From: Ailanthus altissimus
Lineage: Eukaryota; Streptophyta; Magnoliopsida; Sapindales; Simaroubaceae
Direction: 5' to 3'
Assembly: GCA_946807835.1 (NCBI GenBank)
Contig: OX327702.1
Span: 13,206,001-13,270,000 of the forward strand
DNA: 64,000 bases
Part shown: positions 25,101 to 36,011 of the stretch, piece by piece
Layout of the letters: each line of letters starts with the position of its first letter
Numbering within the stretch: the first letter of the stretch is position 1
The notes under the pieces: generated by a model
Database searches by the model: none
What the model saw: only the letters and a program-made list of their open reading frames with translations
Told to the model about the DNA's origin: nothing
Translations under genes and position numbers: made by a program

Positions 25101-25124
25101 TAGTCCCTAGCAACAGCACCAAGA
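25101..25124 (-). other. Primer binding site of L1
   Basis: The minus strand reads TTGGTGCTGTTGCTAGGGAC, a variant of the TGGCGCCGTTGCCGGGGA site (aspartate-type tRNA primer) typical of Athila/Tat gypsy elements. Only four to six bases of the LTR end (ending TCA at 25128) remain before unrelated sequence begins. The 5' LTR of L1 is otherwise missing. Confidence 0.8.
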
Positions 25125-25138
25125 ACTTGACATATATA

Positions 25139-25711
25139 AAAGTAGTAGAAACCCTTGGTAAGGTATTAGCTGAATGAAAAATTCATTTAGTATACGGGGG
25201 AGATAGTCGTGGATTAATGGGGTGTGTAGTAGTAGCTGTACATAATAAAGGCAGTCGAGTTTTTGGTATCATATCGAAAGCTCTAGCTGTTGGGAATATT
25301 GTAGGAAAAATAATTAGAGATGAGTTACAAGTATAATCAATGCATGAATACATGTCTCTAATGCTTAGAAATACTGATGCCTTCATAATACTACCAGGAG
25401 GCTTCATAACTCTGGAGAAATTTTTCAAATTACCTCATGGGCATAATTGTAAATCCACCAAAAACTCATTGATTTGTTAAATATTAACGGTTTTTATAAT
25501 GAGTTGTTATATGTTTCTTGACTATGTGGTGGAAAAATAATTCATCTCATTTGTGGCACGATGGATACTCATTTCTACTTCAACTATTGATCTGTTGCTT
25601 GATGAATTACAAACTTTCATACCTCTATGTGATCCAACCATGTGTCAGATAGATTGGTATCTTGATGATAGTGAGAAGAAACGCAAGATAGATTTGACAC
25701 TCTGTCTATAA
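25139..25711 (+). pseudogene. LOG-type cytokinin-activating enzyme retropseudogene
   Basis: LOG enzymes release active cytokinin bases from riboside 5'-monophosphates. The plus strand translates as ETLGKVLAE(stop)KIHLVYGG, DSRGLMGCVVVAVHNKGSRV, FGIISKALAVGNIVGKIIRD, (stop)SMHEYMSLMLRNTDAFIILPG, GFITLEK, then after a 1-base shift IFQITSWA...IHQKLIDLLNINGFYN, a shift back, and FLDYVVEK(stop)FISFVARWILIS, DELQTFIPLCDPTMCQIDW and a terminal DLTLCL with TAA at 25709. YGGxxxGLMG and PGGxxTLE are the diagnostic LOG motifs; the latter is damaged (G-T changed to I-T). The N-terminal ~30-40 residues are missing. Plant LOG genes have several introns, none of which is present, so this is a processed copy. 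Not functional: at least four stops and two frameshifts. Confidence 0.92.
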
Positions 25712-26342
25712 TCTCTTTACTTTTATTTCTTTTTCAGCATTTTGTGTGATTTATTTTATTTTATTACATGTTAATTTTTATTTGGATAAAGGAATGATTT
25801 AATTAATTGTCTAGCCGAAAGATGGTTCGAATTTGTAAAATGTATTTTGGTAAGAAGTAATTCTTATTTTATAATATTTTCTGATGTTCTTCATATTCTA
25901 AAAAATAAAGAAAAAATAAGAAAGAGAAAGAGTCACTTCAGTTTAATAATAGTCTTCATTTAATATTAAAAGTCAAAAGTGTAAAAAAAAAAAGAGAGAA
26001 AGAATCAATCCATTACAATAAAGTCTTTATTTTCAAAGACAAAAGTCTTTAGAAAATAGTGTTTATCACCACACTTTATTTGTGATATTCGTGATTGATG
26101 TCCTAAAAGTTAGCATGTGGCAAGAATGGTGTAACTCTAAACAATTAATATTCCTGTCTTTAAATCAATGTTAGTTTGTTTATCTATAAATAAATGTGAC
26201 CTTTCTTGAGTACTTATCTATTTTCTAAATCCATTATTGAAACCCTAGCCCTTTAAAAGTTTTTCACCCGTGAGGATATAGAGTTGAGGTTTTTACGTGG
26301 AGAAAATTTTCAAGGCCATATATCTTGTGGTTTGTGATAAGA
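25712..26342. other. AT-rich DNA, possible degenerate copia LTR
   Basis: After the LOG stop there is AT-rich DNA that could include its 3' UTR, but no clear poly(A) tail is present. At 26183 a TATA-like box (CTATAAATAAATG) is followed about 80-140 bp later by TTTTTCACCCGTGAGG and GAGGTTTTTACGTGGAG, phrases common near the 3' end of copia LTRs. Boundaries cannot be set, so the LTR reading is tentative. Confidence 0.35.
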
Positions 26343-26698
26343 AGGTTTTGTCTTAGTTCACACGCGCAAAATTTTAGAAGTTATGAAATAACTTTGATAA
26401 CAAGTATGATCTTGAACTGACATTTTGTATGAAATGCGTAGATAGTTATTTTTAATTTATTTACGCTTGAATTGCTAAGGACTAGCAATAAGTTGATTAA
26501 GGGGTATGATGAACACTTAAAGGTTTTGGCTTAGTTCACACTCACAAAATTTTGGAAGTTATGAAATAACCTTGATAGCAATTGTGATCTTGAACTGACA
26601 TTTTGTATGAAATGCGTAGATAGTTGTTTTTAATTTATTTACGCTTGAATTGCTAGGGACTAGCAATAAGCTGGTTGAGGGGTATGATGAACACTTAA
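26343..26698. repeat. 178-bp tandem duplication
   Basis: The unit starting AGGTTTTGTCTTAGTTCACAC at 26343 repeats at 26521 with period 178 and only about ten differences. The long phrase from CTTGAACTGACATTTTGTAT to TGCGTAGATAG is identical in both. The function is unknown. It may be part of the leader of the possible copia LTR element to its left. Confidence 0.9.
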
Positions 26699-26734
26699 AA
26701 TTACACATTTAATGAGGATTTTTCAGCATCATTT

Positions 26735-27662
26735 TGTTAGGTTTGGTGCTTACGTGTCATCCCTGAATGTACATATACTTGATATATCATACAAGTGTAC
26801 ATTCTCATTAAATTACTAATACTAATCTAGATGGTACCATGTAATGTAACGTTATAGACATTGTAGATCTGAAGGAGTTCGGATCAGATCTAAAGGAATT
26901 TAGATAAAGGCTCATGGTAGCCAAACTGAGAGATATAATTGCTCAATGTTAGCACAGCTAAGTGTTAGCTAGTTATAATACTCATTAGATCCAAGAGTTA
27001 AAGCCTTGTCTGTAATGGGACATAGACCTGGGAATATACTAGTAACTGTATATTTGTAAGAGTTCAATCGGGTGCCAAGAAATGCAAGTTGCGCAAGTAT
27101 GTTCTCGAATAATTTTTCCAGATCTATTTCTATCGATGCGGGTATGTTGGTGAATACCTTTATTTATAGATCAGCATATATCATACCTATATGGTATAGA
27201 TGGTCGTTCCTAGTCGACTATAAGCTTGGAGCTCATATTGACATATGGGTATCCAATTAGAACTGGATATGGGACAGACTCACGAGGGCCTCCGATAGAC
27301 ACCCAATGTAAGCCGTCAACAGAGTGTCCTCTTGAGTTGAGTAGTATACGTGGTCCTTTGACCTGAGTGCCACGGTGGGCTTGTAAGTGATCCACCATAC
27401 TTTGGTTCCATGCATGTCACAGACCTTTCATGGTATGACCGCTGGGTATCACTGGGTATGGTCCAATGCTTATGGAGTCCTGTGTGTACAGATATAGGAT
27501 CCGTCAGCTCCTATATGGAGTTAGATATCCAGATGCTTCGAGACTGTATCTTAGAAAGTCTTGTGGCCACAAGCAATCATCCCGGGAAAGAGTTCTGCCA
27601 GGGTGGAACAATATGGCAAAGGAGTTTGCGCATATTGTTCAGTGAAATACAGGTCTAGAGAT
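26735..27662 (+). mobile_element. Truncated D-family LTR D3
   Basis: Plus-strand LTR start TGTTAGGTTTGGTGCTTACG, collinear with D2 from 12401 for about 0.9 kb. It stops at GAAATACAGGTCTAGAGATAAG, where D2 continues past 15740. The 3' 1.3 kb is missing and B-family LTR sequence follows at once. The hairpin near the LTR start (26765-26804) is preserved. Confidence 0.85.
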
Positions 27663-27663
27663 A

Positions 27664-27909
27664 AGACATTACAACCTTACATAATGAAATGCCCTTTCCA
27701 TTAATGATTGTAAATACAATTTAATTAATAAAACACTTATGATATATACCCTCTGTATTAGCATCATATGCCTAATACATAGATCACATGCTTTATAAAT
27801 ATGGGCTTATCAATGTATGCTCAATTATATATACGAATAAACTTTATTAATCTAATAAAATATTATTACACATGCTTTAAGGGTATAAAATAACATAAAA
27901 CGTCTAATA
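27664..27909 (-). mobile_element. Truncated B-family LTR B2
   Basis: Equivalent to 7515-7753 of the B1 LTR in the same orientation, including the phrases GTATTAGCATCATATGCCTA and AATAAACTTTATTAATCTAA. The minus-strand start reads TATTAGACGTTTTATG, so the terminal TG has mutated to TA. The remaining ~1.15 kb is missing at the junction with D3. Confidence 0.85.
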
Positions 27910-27911
27910 CC

Positions 27912-28752
27912 TAAATTATTCAAAATGTTGATCTGGTATAATAAAAGCATTAGAAATAAGATATAATGAATCAATTATATGTATCAAGTTTATAAACTAA
28001 AAATTAACAAAATCCAAATCCATATTAGGTTCATATAGTCTAATCCTAGATGAACAATTTAACCCATCACAAAAGAAAAAGTATTCAACTAATTCATAAA
28101 GATTAACAAGAACAATAACAAGAACAAGAACATAATGATAAAGAAAAAGTAGAAAAACTAATCAAAGTGACTCTTTGATGTACTTCTCCCTTTTTTTTTG
28201 ACTTGAAGATTAAATCTTGATCTTGGTTTTTCAATCTTTAGCTTTGATAATTGATTTTGTGTTATGAATTCTTTCTCTAAGTTTTTACCTTCCTAAAGTC
28301 TTGTTTATGCTTTTAAAAGTGTGATTTTATAGCTATGTGAAACCCTAGAGGCGAGGGCCTTCAAATCCAAGTCAAAATAAGAAAGTTAAGAGATGATTTT
28401 ATATATTGCACGGGCGCTGCAACATTGGGGGCTTGGCACCACTGTGCCAATATCTAAAAACACGATTTCAGGGAGCATCCCCGGGTATAGCAGTGTTAGG
28501 TTGTGGGTACCCCGGAGCCCAACTATTAACCTAGGCGCTGCTGCGCCTAGTCATAGTTCACTCGCTCTCATATTTTGAGCGTAACTTCTTTATTTTACGT
28601 TCAATTCGCCTCTCTTTTATTTTTATACCTCACATTTTCCATTGTGCATCTATTTATAATCAAAAACACAAATAAATAGCTAAATATTAATATTTTGGAG
28701 CAAAATACGAAAGTTGGGTACAAATCATACTAGTACTTTTACGCCCCTGTCA
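27912..28752 (-). mobile_element. 3' LTR of element C1, truncated
   Basis: The minus-strand LTR begins TGACAGGGGCGTAAAAG at 28752, right after a polypurine tract. It matches the 5' LTR of C1 (39238 leftward) for about 840 bp and stops at 27912, where B2 begins. A GC-rich block (28408-28550) lies upstream of a TATA-like box (28324-28331, minus). It contains two perfect dyads: TTGGCAC-N4-GTGCCAA and CTAGGCGC-N4-GCGCCTAG. Confidence 0.85.
28433..28550 (-). promoter_or_regulatory. U3 dyad elements of C1 3' LTR
   Basis: Perfect dyads TTGGCAC-CACT-GTGCCAA at 28433-28450 and CTAGGCGC-TGCT-GCGCCTAG at 28531-28550 lie roughly 100-220 nt upstream of the TATA-like box on the minus strand. The first is also perfect in the 5' LTR at 38923-38940 with a different spacer. 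This is a plausible site for a dimeric factor; the binder is unknown. Confidence 0.5.
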
Positions 28753-30174
28753 AATACCCCTAAACTTATGACTTTTCTCGTCCTCAGCAAAAACAAAGAA
28801 AAACATTCACAACTTATTCATGAATAAAAAATAAAAACTAAAAATAAGCTCTAGTTGATTAGACAATCATTCTTATTATCTCAAAGGTTGTTAAAAGGCA
28901 CAAGTCTTTTTAAAACTCGATAAACAACTTTCAACAATCCTTATAAATTAAGTAGTTCATTCTCCCTTATAAATGATCACTTGTGTGTATTGAGGCTGAG
29001 GTCAAGGTGGGATATAAGGATAAAAATATGAAGCACAGCTCACACCATAAACACTTAGACTTTACTTAGTAACCTTTTGATTCCTTCTCCTCACAGGTTA
29101 TTCATTTTCTCCCCCAAACTTATGCTATTCCCATTTTTCTTTTAATAACTTTTACAAATAATTTCTTCTTTTTCTCAAGCTAAGGGTATTATACATTTAA
29201 ACATTTTTTCCTTTTTTTTTTTATGTACCCCCAAACTTAGATTGATATGCACCTTCAAGAATTATTGCTTTCATTGCATTATCCTTTTCTCATATACAAC
29301 CTTTTTTTAAAGAATATTTCTAAGTAAACTTAAGGTTTATGGTGCTACCAGTAGATTTTAGAATAAATAAATTCAAAGGCTTTAGGCTTGTAATATGGTT
29401 AAACAGAAAAATTTGGTAATTAGGCTCAAACGAGGTGACTATGGATAAATATACATATAAGGTAGGCTAGAAAATGCTCAAACGGTCCAAATGTGGCCTA
29501 ATGTCATTTTCATATTCATGTAATTCCTAGAATTTGACCTTAAATAGTAATCAAACAAGTTCTAGAGTCGTTGCTCTTTGAAACTGTGGTGTACTACTTA
29601 AGCAAAGAGTATCTCTAAGCAAAAAAAAAAAAAAAATTAACTAAGACATGTTTATTTCAATGTACTCAAGAAGAAATGATAAAAAAATAAGCTTGAATTG
29701 AGTCCAAGATTCATGATATAAGAACTATCTCAAGTGTCTATTATTTCCTAGAGACTTGTGAAAATAATTTCAGCCAATATTATATTTCATATTATGGACT
29801 AACGATCATCATTTCAACAAAAACTTAACAACCTAAAAATATTTACTTCACAAGACAACCAATCAAATCATATAGCAAAAATAAAACAAGTTATGTGTTT
29901 TCCACCCCAAACTTAAATTAGACATTGTCTTCAATGTCGAAAAGTAAACTTAAAAGTAAGAAAACTGCCCCGGTAGATGAAGTTGAAGCAATGCAGTGTT
30001 GTTGCCTATTGATTAGACTGCGGTATCCCTTTGCTCTTAACGCTTAAAATTGCTTATGCTGCTTCTTTGAATTCTTGACATGCTGATTTATTCCTACAAA
30101 GAAAAGAAACTAACATAACTAAAACTGAAACTAAATAAAAAAAAAAAAAGAAAACTTACCTGTGTTGCCTCCCA
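28753..30174 (-). other. 3' non-coding region and polypurine tract of C1
   Basis: Minus strand: after a CTTGGGAGGCAACACAGG linker (30158-30176, typical of Athila/Tat elements after their coding part) there is 1.4 kb of AT-rich DNA without reading frames. It ends in GCTGAGGACGAGAAAAGTC and TAAGTTTAGGGGTATT, the lineage-specific polypurine tract (28753-28775). A poly(A)-rich run is at 29620-29635. Confidence 0.75.
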
Positions 30175-30960
30175 AGAAGCGCTTGATTTAACACCATCAG
30201 ATTGACAAGACTCTTTCTACTCTTATGGAGGATTAAAGTCAATGGTGGAGGCATCTTTGTATGTGAGCTTGTCTGAATTCCTCTCTTTTAGCATCCATAT
30301 TTTCTTTATTAGATCATGGGCAGTAACTTTTCTTGTGCTTCTCCGAAAAAACTTGAATCTTAGACCGGTGAAGTGTTTATTTTGTGCCCTTCTCTTCTAT
30401 CCTCTCATCTTTTTCTCTTTTATTCCTTAACACCTTATTTTTTATATGAGGGTTTAATATCTCTATGTCTTTAAGTTCTTTGGTGTTTAGATTCACCACA
30501 TCAATGTTATAACAGTCTCCACCTTCAGATGGCAACTTGATTTCCTTGAAGACTTTAAAAGTGACAGTGTCATCTTGTACCCTCATAATCATCACCCATT
30601 TTTAAACAATAATGATCGTATATCTAATGGCTAAGAAAGGTCTTTCAATGATGATAGGGATCTCCTTGTCTTCTTCTAGGTTTAGAAAAATAAAATTGAT
30701 GGGGAAGATGAATTTGTCCACCTTTACTAGCACGTCCTCTATAATTCCTTTCAGGTAGGTAAGAGAGCGATTAGTAAGTTGAAGTGTGATATTGATTGGT
30801 TTCACTTCTCTCAAACCTAACTTATTGTAGATGGAGAAAGGCATGAGATTAACACTCGCTCTTAGATTGCATAAAGCTTTACCAATGTCATAATTGTCAA
30901 TAGAGCACGGTATGGTAAATCTTTCGAGATCATTGAGCTTAGGAGGTAGCTTCTTCTAAA
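30175..30960 (-). pseudogene. Protease and post-protease region of C1
   Basis: The minus strand reads LRASVNLMPFSIYNKLGLRE, VKPINITLQLTNRSLTYLKG, IIEDVLVKVDKFIFPINFIF and LNLEEDKEIPIIIERPFLAI. This is the Athila-type retropepsin with D-L-G-A-S changed to LRAS and L-G-R-P changed to IERP. Then come TVTFKVFKEIKLPSEGGD, a basic tail, and no reverse transcriptase. It is collinear with L1 (22355-23060). The partial frames 30844-30602 and 30595-30377 are the open parts. Confidence 0.85.
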
Positions 30961-32272
30961 GAATAGCACTACACTCCTCTGTCAATGCCGCTATCTCATA
31001 ATCCTTCAATCTCTTCTTCTTTAAAATGATGTTCTTCATGAACTTAACGTAACTAGGCATCTGTTCGAGCGCATATGCAAAAGGGAGATTAATATGTAAT
31101 TTCTTAAAAACATCAAGAAATTTAGAGAATTGCTTATCTAATCTTTTTTTTACAGCCTCTGTAGGAATGGTGGAGGAGGTGTAAATGACTGCAAGGGCTA
31201 TTTCTACATATGTTCTTCAACATTTTTTGCACTTATATGTTGCCAATCTTTCTTTTTTTGTACTTTTAGGATTGCTTTGCTAAAATCTATCAAATTTTGA
31301 ACTTGTATTGCATCTTTGTAGCTTTTGATGAAAAGGAATAAGTAGTCTAAATGGTTGTACCTCCTCTTATTGTTCAACCCTCTTCTTTTCTTTCATCTTT
31401 TGAAGTAGTGTTGGTGGTGTATTGTTATGTAAGATCTTACCACTTTGTAAGTTGATAGCTTGGCATTGCTCCACACTTTCTGTTAGATTTGACTCGATAT
31501 CACTTAGTAGAGTGCCTTGAGATCTTCTATTAATTATAGCAGCAACTTATCCCATTTAAACCTCTAAATTTTTCAAGGACACTGAATGATTCTATAAGAT
31601 GGCATCATTGGACTTCATATATTGCACAAACATGTCTTCCAAAGTCAACTTTGTCTCTTGTGGTTGCTGAAATTCTGAGGGATTCATTGGTCTAGATGAC
31701 TCCCATTAGTTATTACGCCAAGAGAAGTTAATCTCTCCACCCCAGATTATAGCAATTTAATTGTGGGATAGGTTGTTGACGATTGAAATTACCCCACATA
31801 ATTCACTGATTCTATGCACCGCCTATTCATGTGGTTATCACCACAAAAGTCGCATGTCACTTGTCGAGTTTTGACGGCATTCAATGCATCAAACGTTTTG
31901 GATAAAGTATTGATTTGAGTTGTCAATGCATTGAATGCATCAATTTCATATATACCAGTGGCTCTTTTAGGTGTAATTCTCTCTACTGGCCATTGGTAAC
32001 TATTTGACGCCATCTCTTCTAATAGATCATAAGCTTTATCTGTAAACTAATTCATTAAAGCGCCTCCAATAGCAGCATCTACAATGGTCCTCAAATGGTC
32101 TACAAATCCATTGTAGAATGTTTAGACTAATAGCCATTTACGGACTACATGATGAGTACACTTATTCAACATGCCTGTGAAGTGCTTCCATGCCTCACAC
32201 AATGACTCTCCATCAATCTGACTAACTGAGGTGATGTCATTCCTTATCTTTGTTGTCCATGCTGGTGGAAAT
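30961..32272 (-). pseudogene. C-terminal gag of C1
   Basis: The minus strand reads ITSVSQIDGESLCEAWKHF, KCTHHVVRKWLLV(stop)TFYNG, TIVDAAIGGALMN, DLLEEMASNSYQWPVERITP, KRATGIYEIDAFNAL, CDFCGDNHMNRRC (a CCHC-like knuckle, about 31830-31870) and later MGQ-x-AAT-INRRSQGT, EQCQAINLQSGK. These are the standard Athila/Tat gag blocks in order. Stops are scattered, so it is non-functional. The upstream half lies across the E2 insertion at 34550-35000. Confidence 0.87.
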
Positions 32273-34549
32273 TGTTGGGATTTATGCTTATGTGCCATCC
32301 ATTTTATGTATGAATGTTTGTTTTATATTTATGCTATTATCATTTCATCAAATCGCTAATTGTATTATATATATGGTTAGATGCTTGTAACGTTTTAGAC
32401 ATTGTATGATCTGAAAGAGTTCAGATCAGGTCTAAAGGTGTTTAGATCAATGATAAGAATTAGCAATGCTAAGAGTTATCAATACTAAGAGTTAGAACTG
32501 ATAAGAGTTACCAAGTTATAAGAATTAGCAAAATCTAAAGAGTTAGAGCCTTATCTGAAATGGGACAACGACTTGATAACATGTTAATAATGATATAGTT
32601 GCAAATGATGCTAGGAAAATGTCATCATGCAAATATATTCTCAAATAAAATGTTCCTGATCTATCTTCACTGATGTAGGTCTGTTAGTGAAGACCTTATT
32701 AAATATAGATCAATGTATGTCTATATTTAAATTGTCCAAATATTTTATCTTAGTAAACCATGAGTTTAGTGGAAGCTCGTATAGAGATACAGGTATTCAG
32801 TTAGGACTGAATACTGAACAGACTCACAAGGACCTCCAATAGACATCCCATATAACCGTCAATTGAAGGTCTTTTGAGTTGAGTAGTACTTGTGGTCCTT
32901 TGACCTGAGTGCAATAGTGGACTTATAAGTGATCCACCATACTTTGGTTTCACACATGTCAGAAACCTTTCATGGCTTGACTGTTGGGTATGATCCGATG
33001 TTCATACAGTTCGGTATACATAGATATGGAACCCATCAACTCATTTGGGTGAGTAATATATTTTAATACTTCAAGATTATGTTTTAGAAAGTCTTATGGC
33101 CATAAGCAATTATACCCGAGAAAATAATTTTATCCTAGTGATAAATAATATCACAAAAGTGTTTGCGGATATTATTTATTGAAAAACAAATATAGAGATA
33201 GTTTATGGTTTAGCAAATGAAGACTTGACGGTGTTGATCTATATCTCCGCTTTTCCAGGATATCTATGATTGAAGGATTATATGAATATGTTATAACCTC
33301 AACTTATATGGTTTAATGCACCATTTTGTAATATCAGTAACATGTGTGTAGGGCATTGTTCATGGACGTATGGACAAGTTCCATATGACAAACTGAGCGT
33401 GGACCTAGAGAGTCTTTCAATATAAAGTGTACTTGTTATGCACTAGGGTAGCGTATTAGATTAAACAAGTTCGGTCCTAGAAATTCTAGCAAAGTGAAAA
33501 TATGTTTCAGGTTCCTTATGTTATGTACTTGTCAAGACTTAAATGTTAAGTACATTACTTCATCAGTTGACAAGAATTGTTAACTAATAAGAAATTGACA
33601 AGTGGTACAATTTTGTTCCATGAATTGTTTTATCATGTATTCACCAATTTACCTTATTAGTAAATACTAATAAGGTAAATGTTATTATTCAAAAATAGTT
33701 TTAAATAGTTTATAATCAAATTAATAAATAAATATTTATTATTAATTAAAATAGGTGGCCAACCATTATGTGTAAATGAACTAAGCACTTCAAATAGTAA
33801 TTAATATTGTTGGTCATTTTGAGATGTTGAGTGGTGCACTTGAGAAGTGGTGAAACCACTTAATATTGTTTAATTCATTTTCATTTTCCATGGAAAATGA
33901 TTCATACGGGTGTAACAAAGTTTAGGTGGGCTACACTTAATTGCTTGGATTTGTTATTAAATGAAATGGCCAACAATTGTTAGTGGTGGAAGAGCACTTT
34001 GATTAGCCATCATTTAGACAAAACCAAATTGAAGTGTTCAAATAGTAAGTAAGAAGTAAAGGATTCGACCAAGGTGAGGGAGAGGGAAAGGGAGAGTTGA
34101 GAGAATCTTGTTAAGTCTTTTCAAAGTTCTAAACAAAGGGTTGTGAGAGAATAAAGACTAAATACATTAAATTCTTCTCATCTCTCATAAGAAATAAGAC
34201 ATAAGAACTAAATTGGTTTTAAGAGTTAAAACACTAGCTATTGGAAATTTATGGCTGCTATTCTAGCTTTACAATTCCACCGATTTTAGTTGTGAACTAG
34301 AATTATGCAGCAACATACTTCAAGGTGAGCTTAAGAATTAGAGGTTGGAGTTTTTAAAGAATTTGAAAGCTACATTCAATCCGGGTAGGTTTACTTACTT
34401 GCAATTTATTTAAATGATATTTATGAATATATATGAGAATATGTATTTGATTATGCCATATTGAGTATAATATGTATGTAATACTTTCGATGTGTGTATA
34501 AATTTTTAAAATTATACGTACACTCTACAAATCACACACTCACTTAACA
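32273..34549 (+). mobile_element. Solo LTR E2 inserted in C1 gag
   Basis: This plus-strand E-family LTR, about 2.28 kb, runs from TGTTGGGATTTATGCTTATG to CACACACTCACTTAACA and is collinear with E1. It splits the gag reading of C1 precisely between TFLAKFF (right side) and TTKIRNDITSV (left side). The flanks GAAAT and TGAAG do not form a clear target duplication, which has probably decayed. No internal sequence remains. Confidence 0.88.
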
Positions 34550-35000
34550 TGAAGAACTTGGCTAAGAACGTCTATTCTAAATTTTCCCACATTGATTTAA
34601 ATCCTGACGGTAATGATATCAACCAACTCTTAGCTTTGTTCTTTAAGGAGAAAGGGAATAATCTCAATCTGATGGTATTGTCAGAGACTCTGTTGTATTT
34701 AATGTATCACAAATTCTCAAGAAATTTATGATATGCATACTTGGATCGTCATTAGGAGCTCCACTGAATTATACAGTCTCTTTTAGCATCTAAATAATAT
34801 TTAGCTTGATCTTAAAGTTGTTGACAGTGACGATTGGTCGCCAAATACTAGATTGCATACCATCAATAGTTGGGATAGCATACTCTCTCAACACTCTTTG
34901 TGGTATCATAGGCTCAAGGATATAATTATTGATGTAATTGTTGTTTCCCTTTATAGTTTGATCTGTTAAAGTAAAATAAAAAGAAAATCAAAGTAAAAAG
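34550..35000 (-). pseudogene. N-terminal gag of C1
   Basis: The minus strand reads MLKETV(stop)FSGAPNDDPSMHIIN, FLRICDTL, then with shifts DNTIRLRLFPFSLKNKAKSW, LISLPSGFKSMWENLE, TFLAKFF. This is the classic first half of Athila/Tat gag (Q-F-x-G-x-P-x-E-D-P...F-L-E-x-C-D and the R-L-F-P-F-S-L-x-x-x-A-x-x-W block). It continues into 32272 when E2 is removed. Confidence 0.87.
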
Positions 35001-35100
35001 AAGAAAATAGTTGAAACAAAAAATAAAATAAAATAAATAGAATCTAAATTAAAAGTGAGTAGCTTATTATTAGTATTGATAATAAGAATAAATAGAAATA

Positions 35101-35125
35101 GTCTCCGGTAACGATACCAAAAACT
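35101..35125 (-). other. Primer binding site of C1
   Basis: The minus strand reads TTTTTGGTATCGTTACCGGA, a decayed TGGCGCCGTTGCCGGGGA-type site. It is separated from the LTR end (35130) by a few bases, as in L1. It fixes C1 orientation and its 5' LTR. Confidence 0.75.
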
Positions 35126-36011
35126 TGATTGATGTTATACTAGCTAAGTGCAAGCGCACACTATCGTATCAAGTAATATAGGATTTTAAGTCCAGATATT
35201 GATCCCATATGGACTATACAATCTAATTCTATAAATCAAATACTAAAATTAAACTTAACTTTTTTTTTTCAAAAAATCACAATCTAAAATTTAATTAACT
35301 AATCTAACTCTATCAATTAAACTAAACAAAAAAAAAATAGAATTCACAAATAAAGATAATCTAGGGTTTTGACTAGATTATCTCATCAATTATTAGCTTA
35401 GACATTAATCTTATCACAAGCTTCTGTCGATGGTCGGGTGACTATATTACGTATTCTAACAACCACATATATGTCTATGGTAATTAAATCAGAATATAAT
35501 TTATTAAGTTCAAGTCTAAATTATACCATACATGCCACTTAGGTATATGTCTATCCTAGATAGAACATATAGTTGTTATCCTATGATCATGTATCAAACT
35601 ATCCTAGGCTAAACACATGAATCCCTTTGTCAAGCTCATCATGGTTCCTCAATCATTCAAAATATTGATAAGGTATAATGAAAGCATTAGACACAAGATA
35701 GAATGAATTAATTATATGTATTAACTTCATAAACTAAAAATTAACAAAATCCAAATCCATACTAGGTTCACATAGTCTAACCCTAGATGAACAATTCAGC
35801 CCATCATAAAACCAAAAGTATCCAACCAATTCATAAATATTAACAAGAGCAAGAATATAGTAATAAAGAAATAGTAGAAAAACTAATCAAAGTGACTCTT
35901 TAATGTACTTCTCGCTCTTCTTAAACTTGAAGATTGAATCTTGATCTTAGTTCTTCAATCTTTGAGTTTGATCTTTAATTTTATGTTGTGAATTCTTTCT
36001 TTGAGTTTTTA

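Noticed and set aside
25183..25428. Minus-strand 81-codon frame
   Set aside because: Shadow of the LOG retropseudogene, whose motifs are on the plus strand.
32268..34554. Target-site duplication for solo LTR E2
   Set aside because: Flanks GAAAT and TGAAG do not match well enough. The insertion is supported by gag continuity instead.
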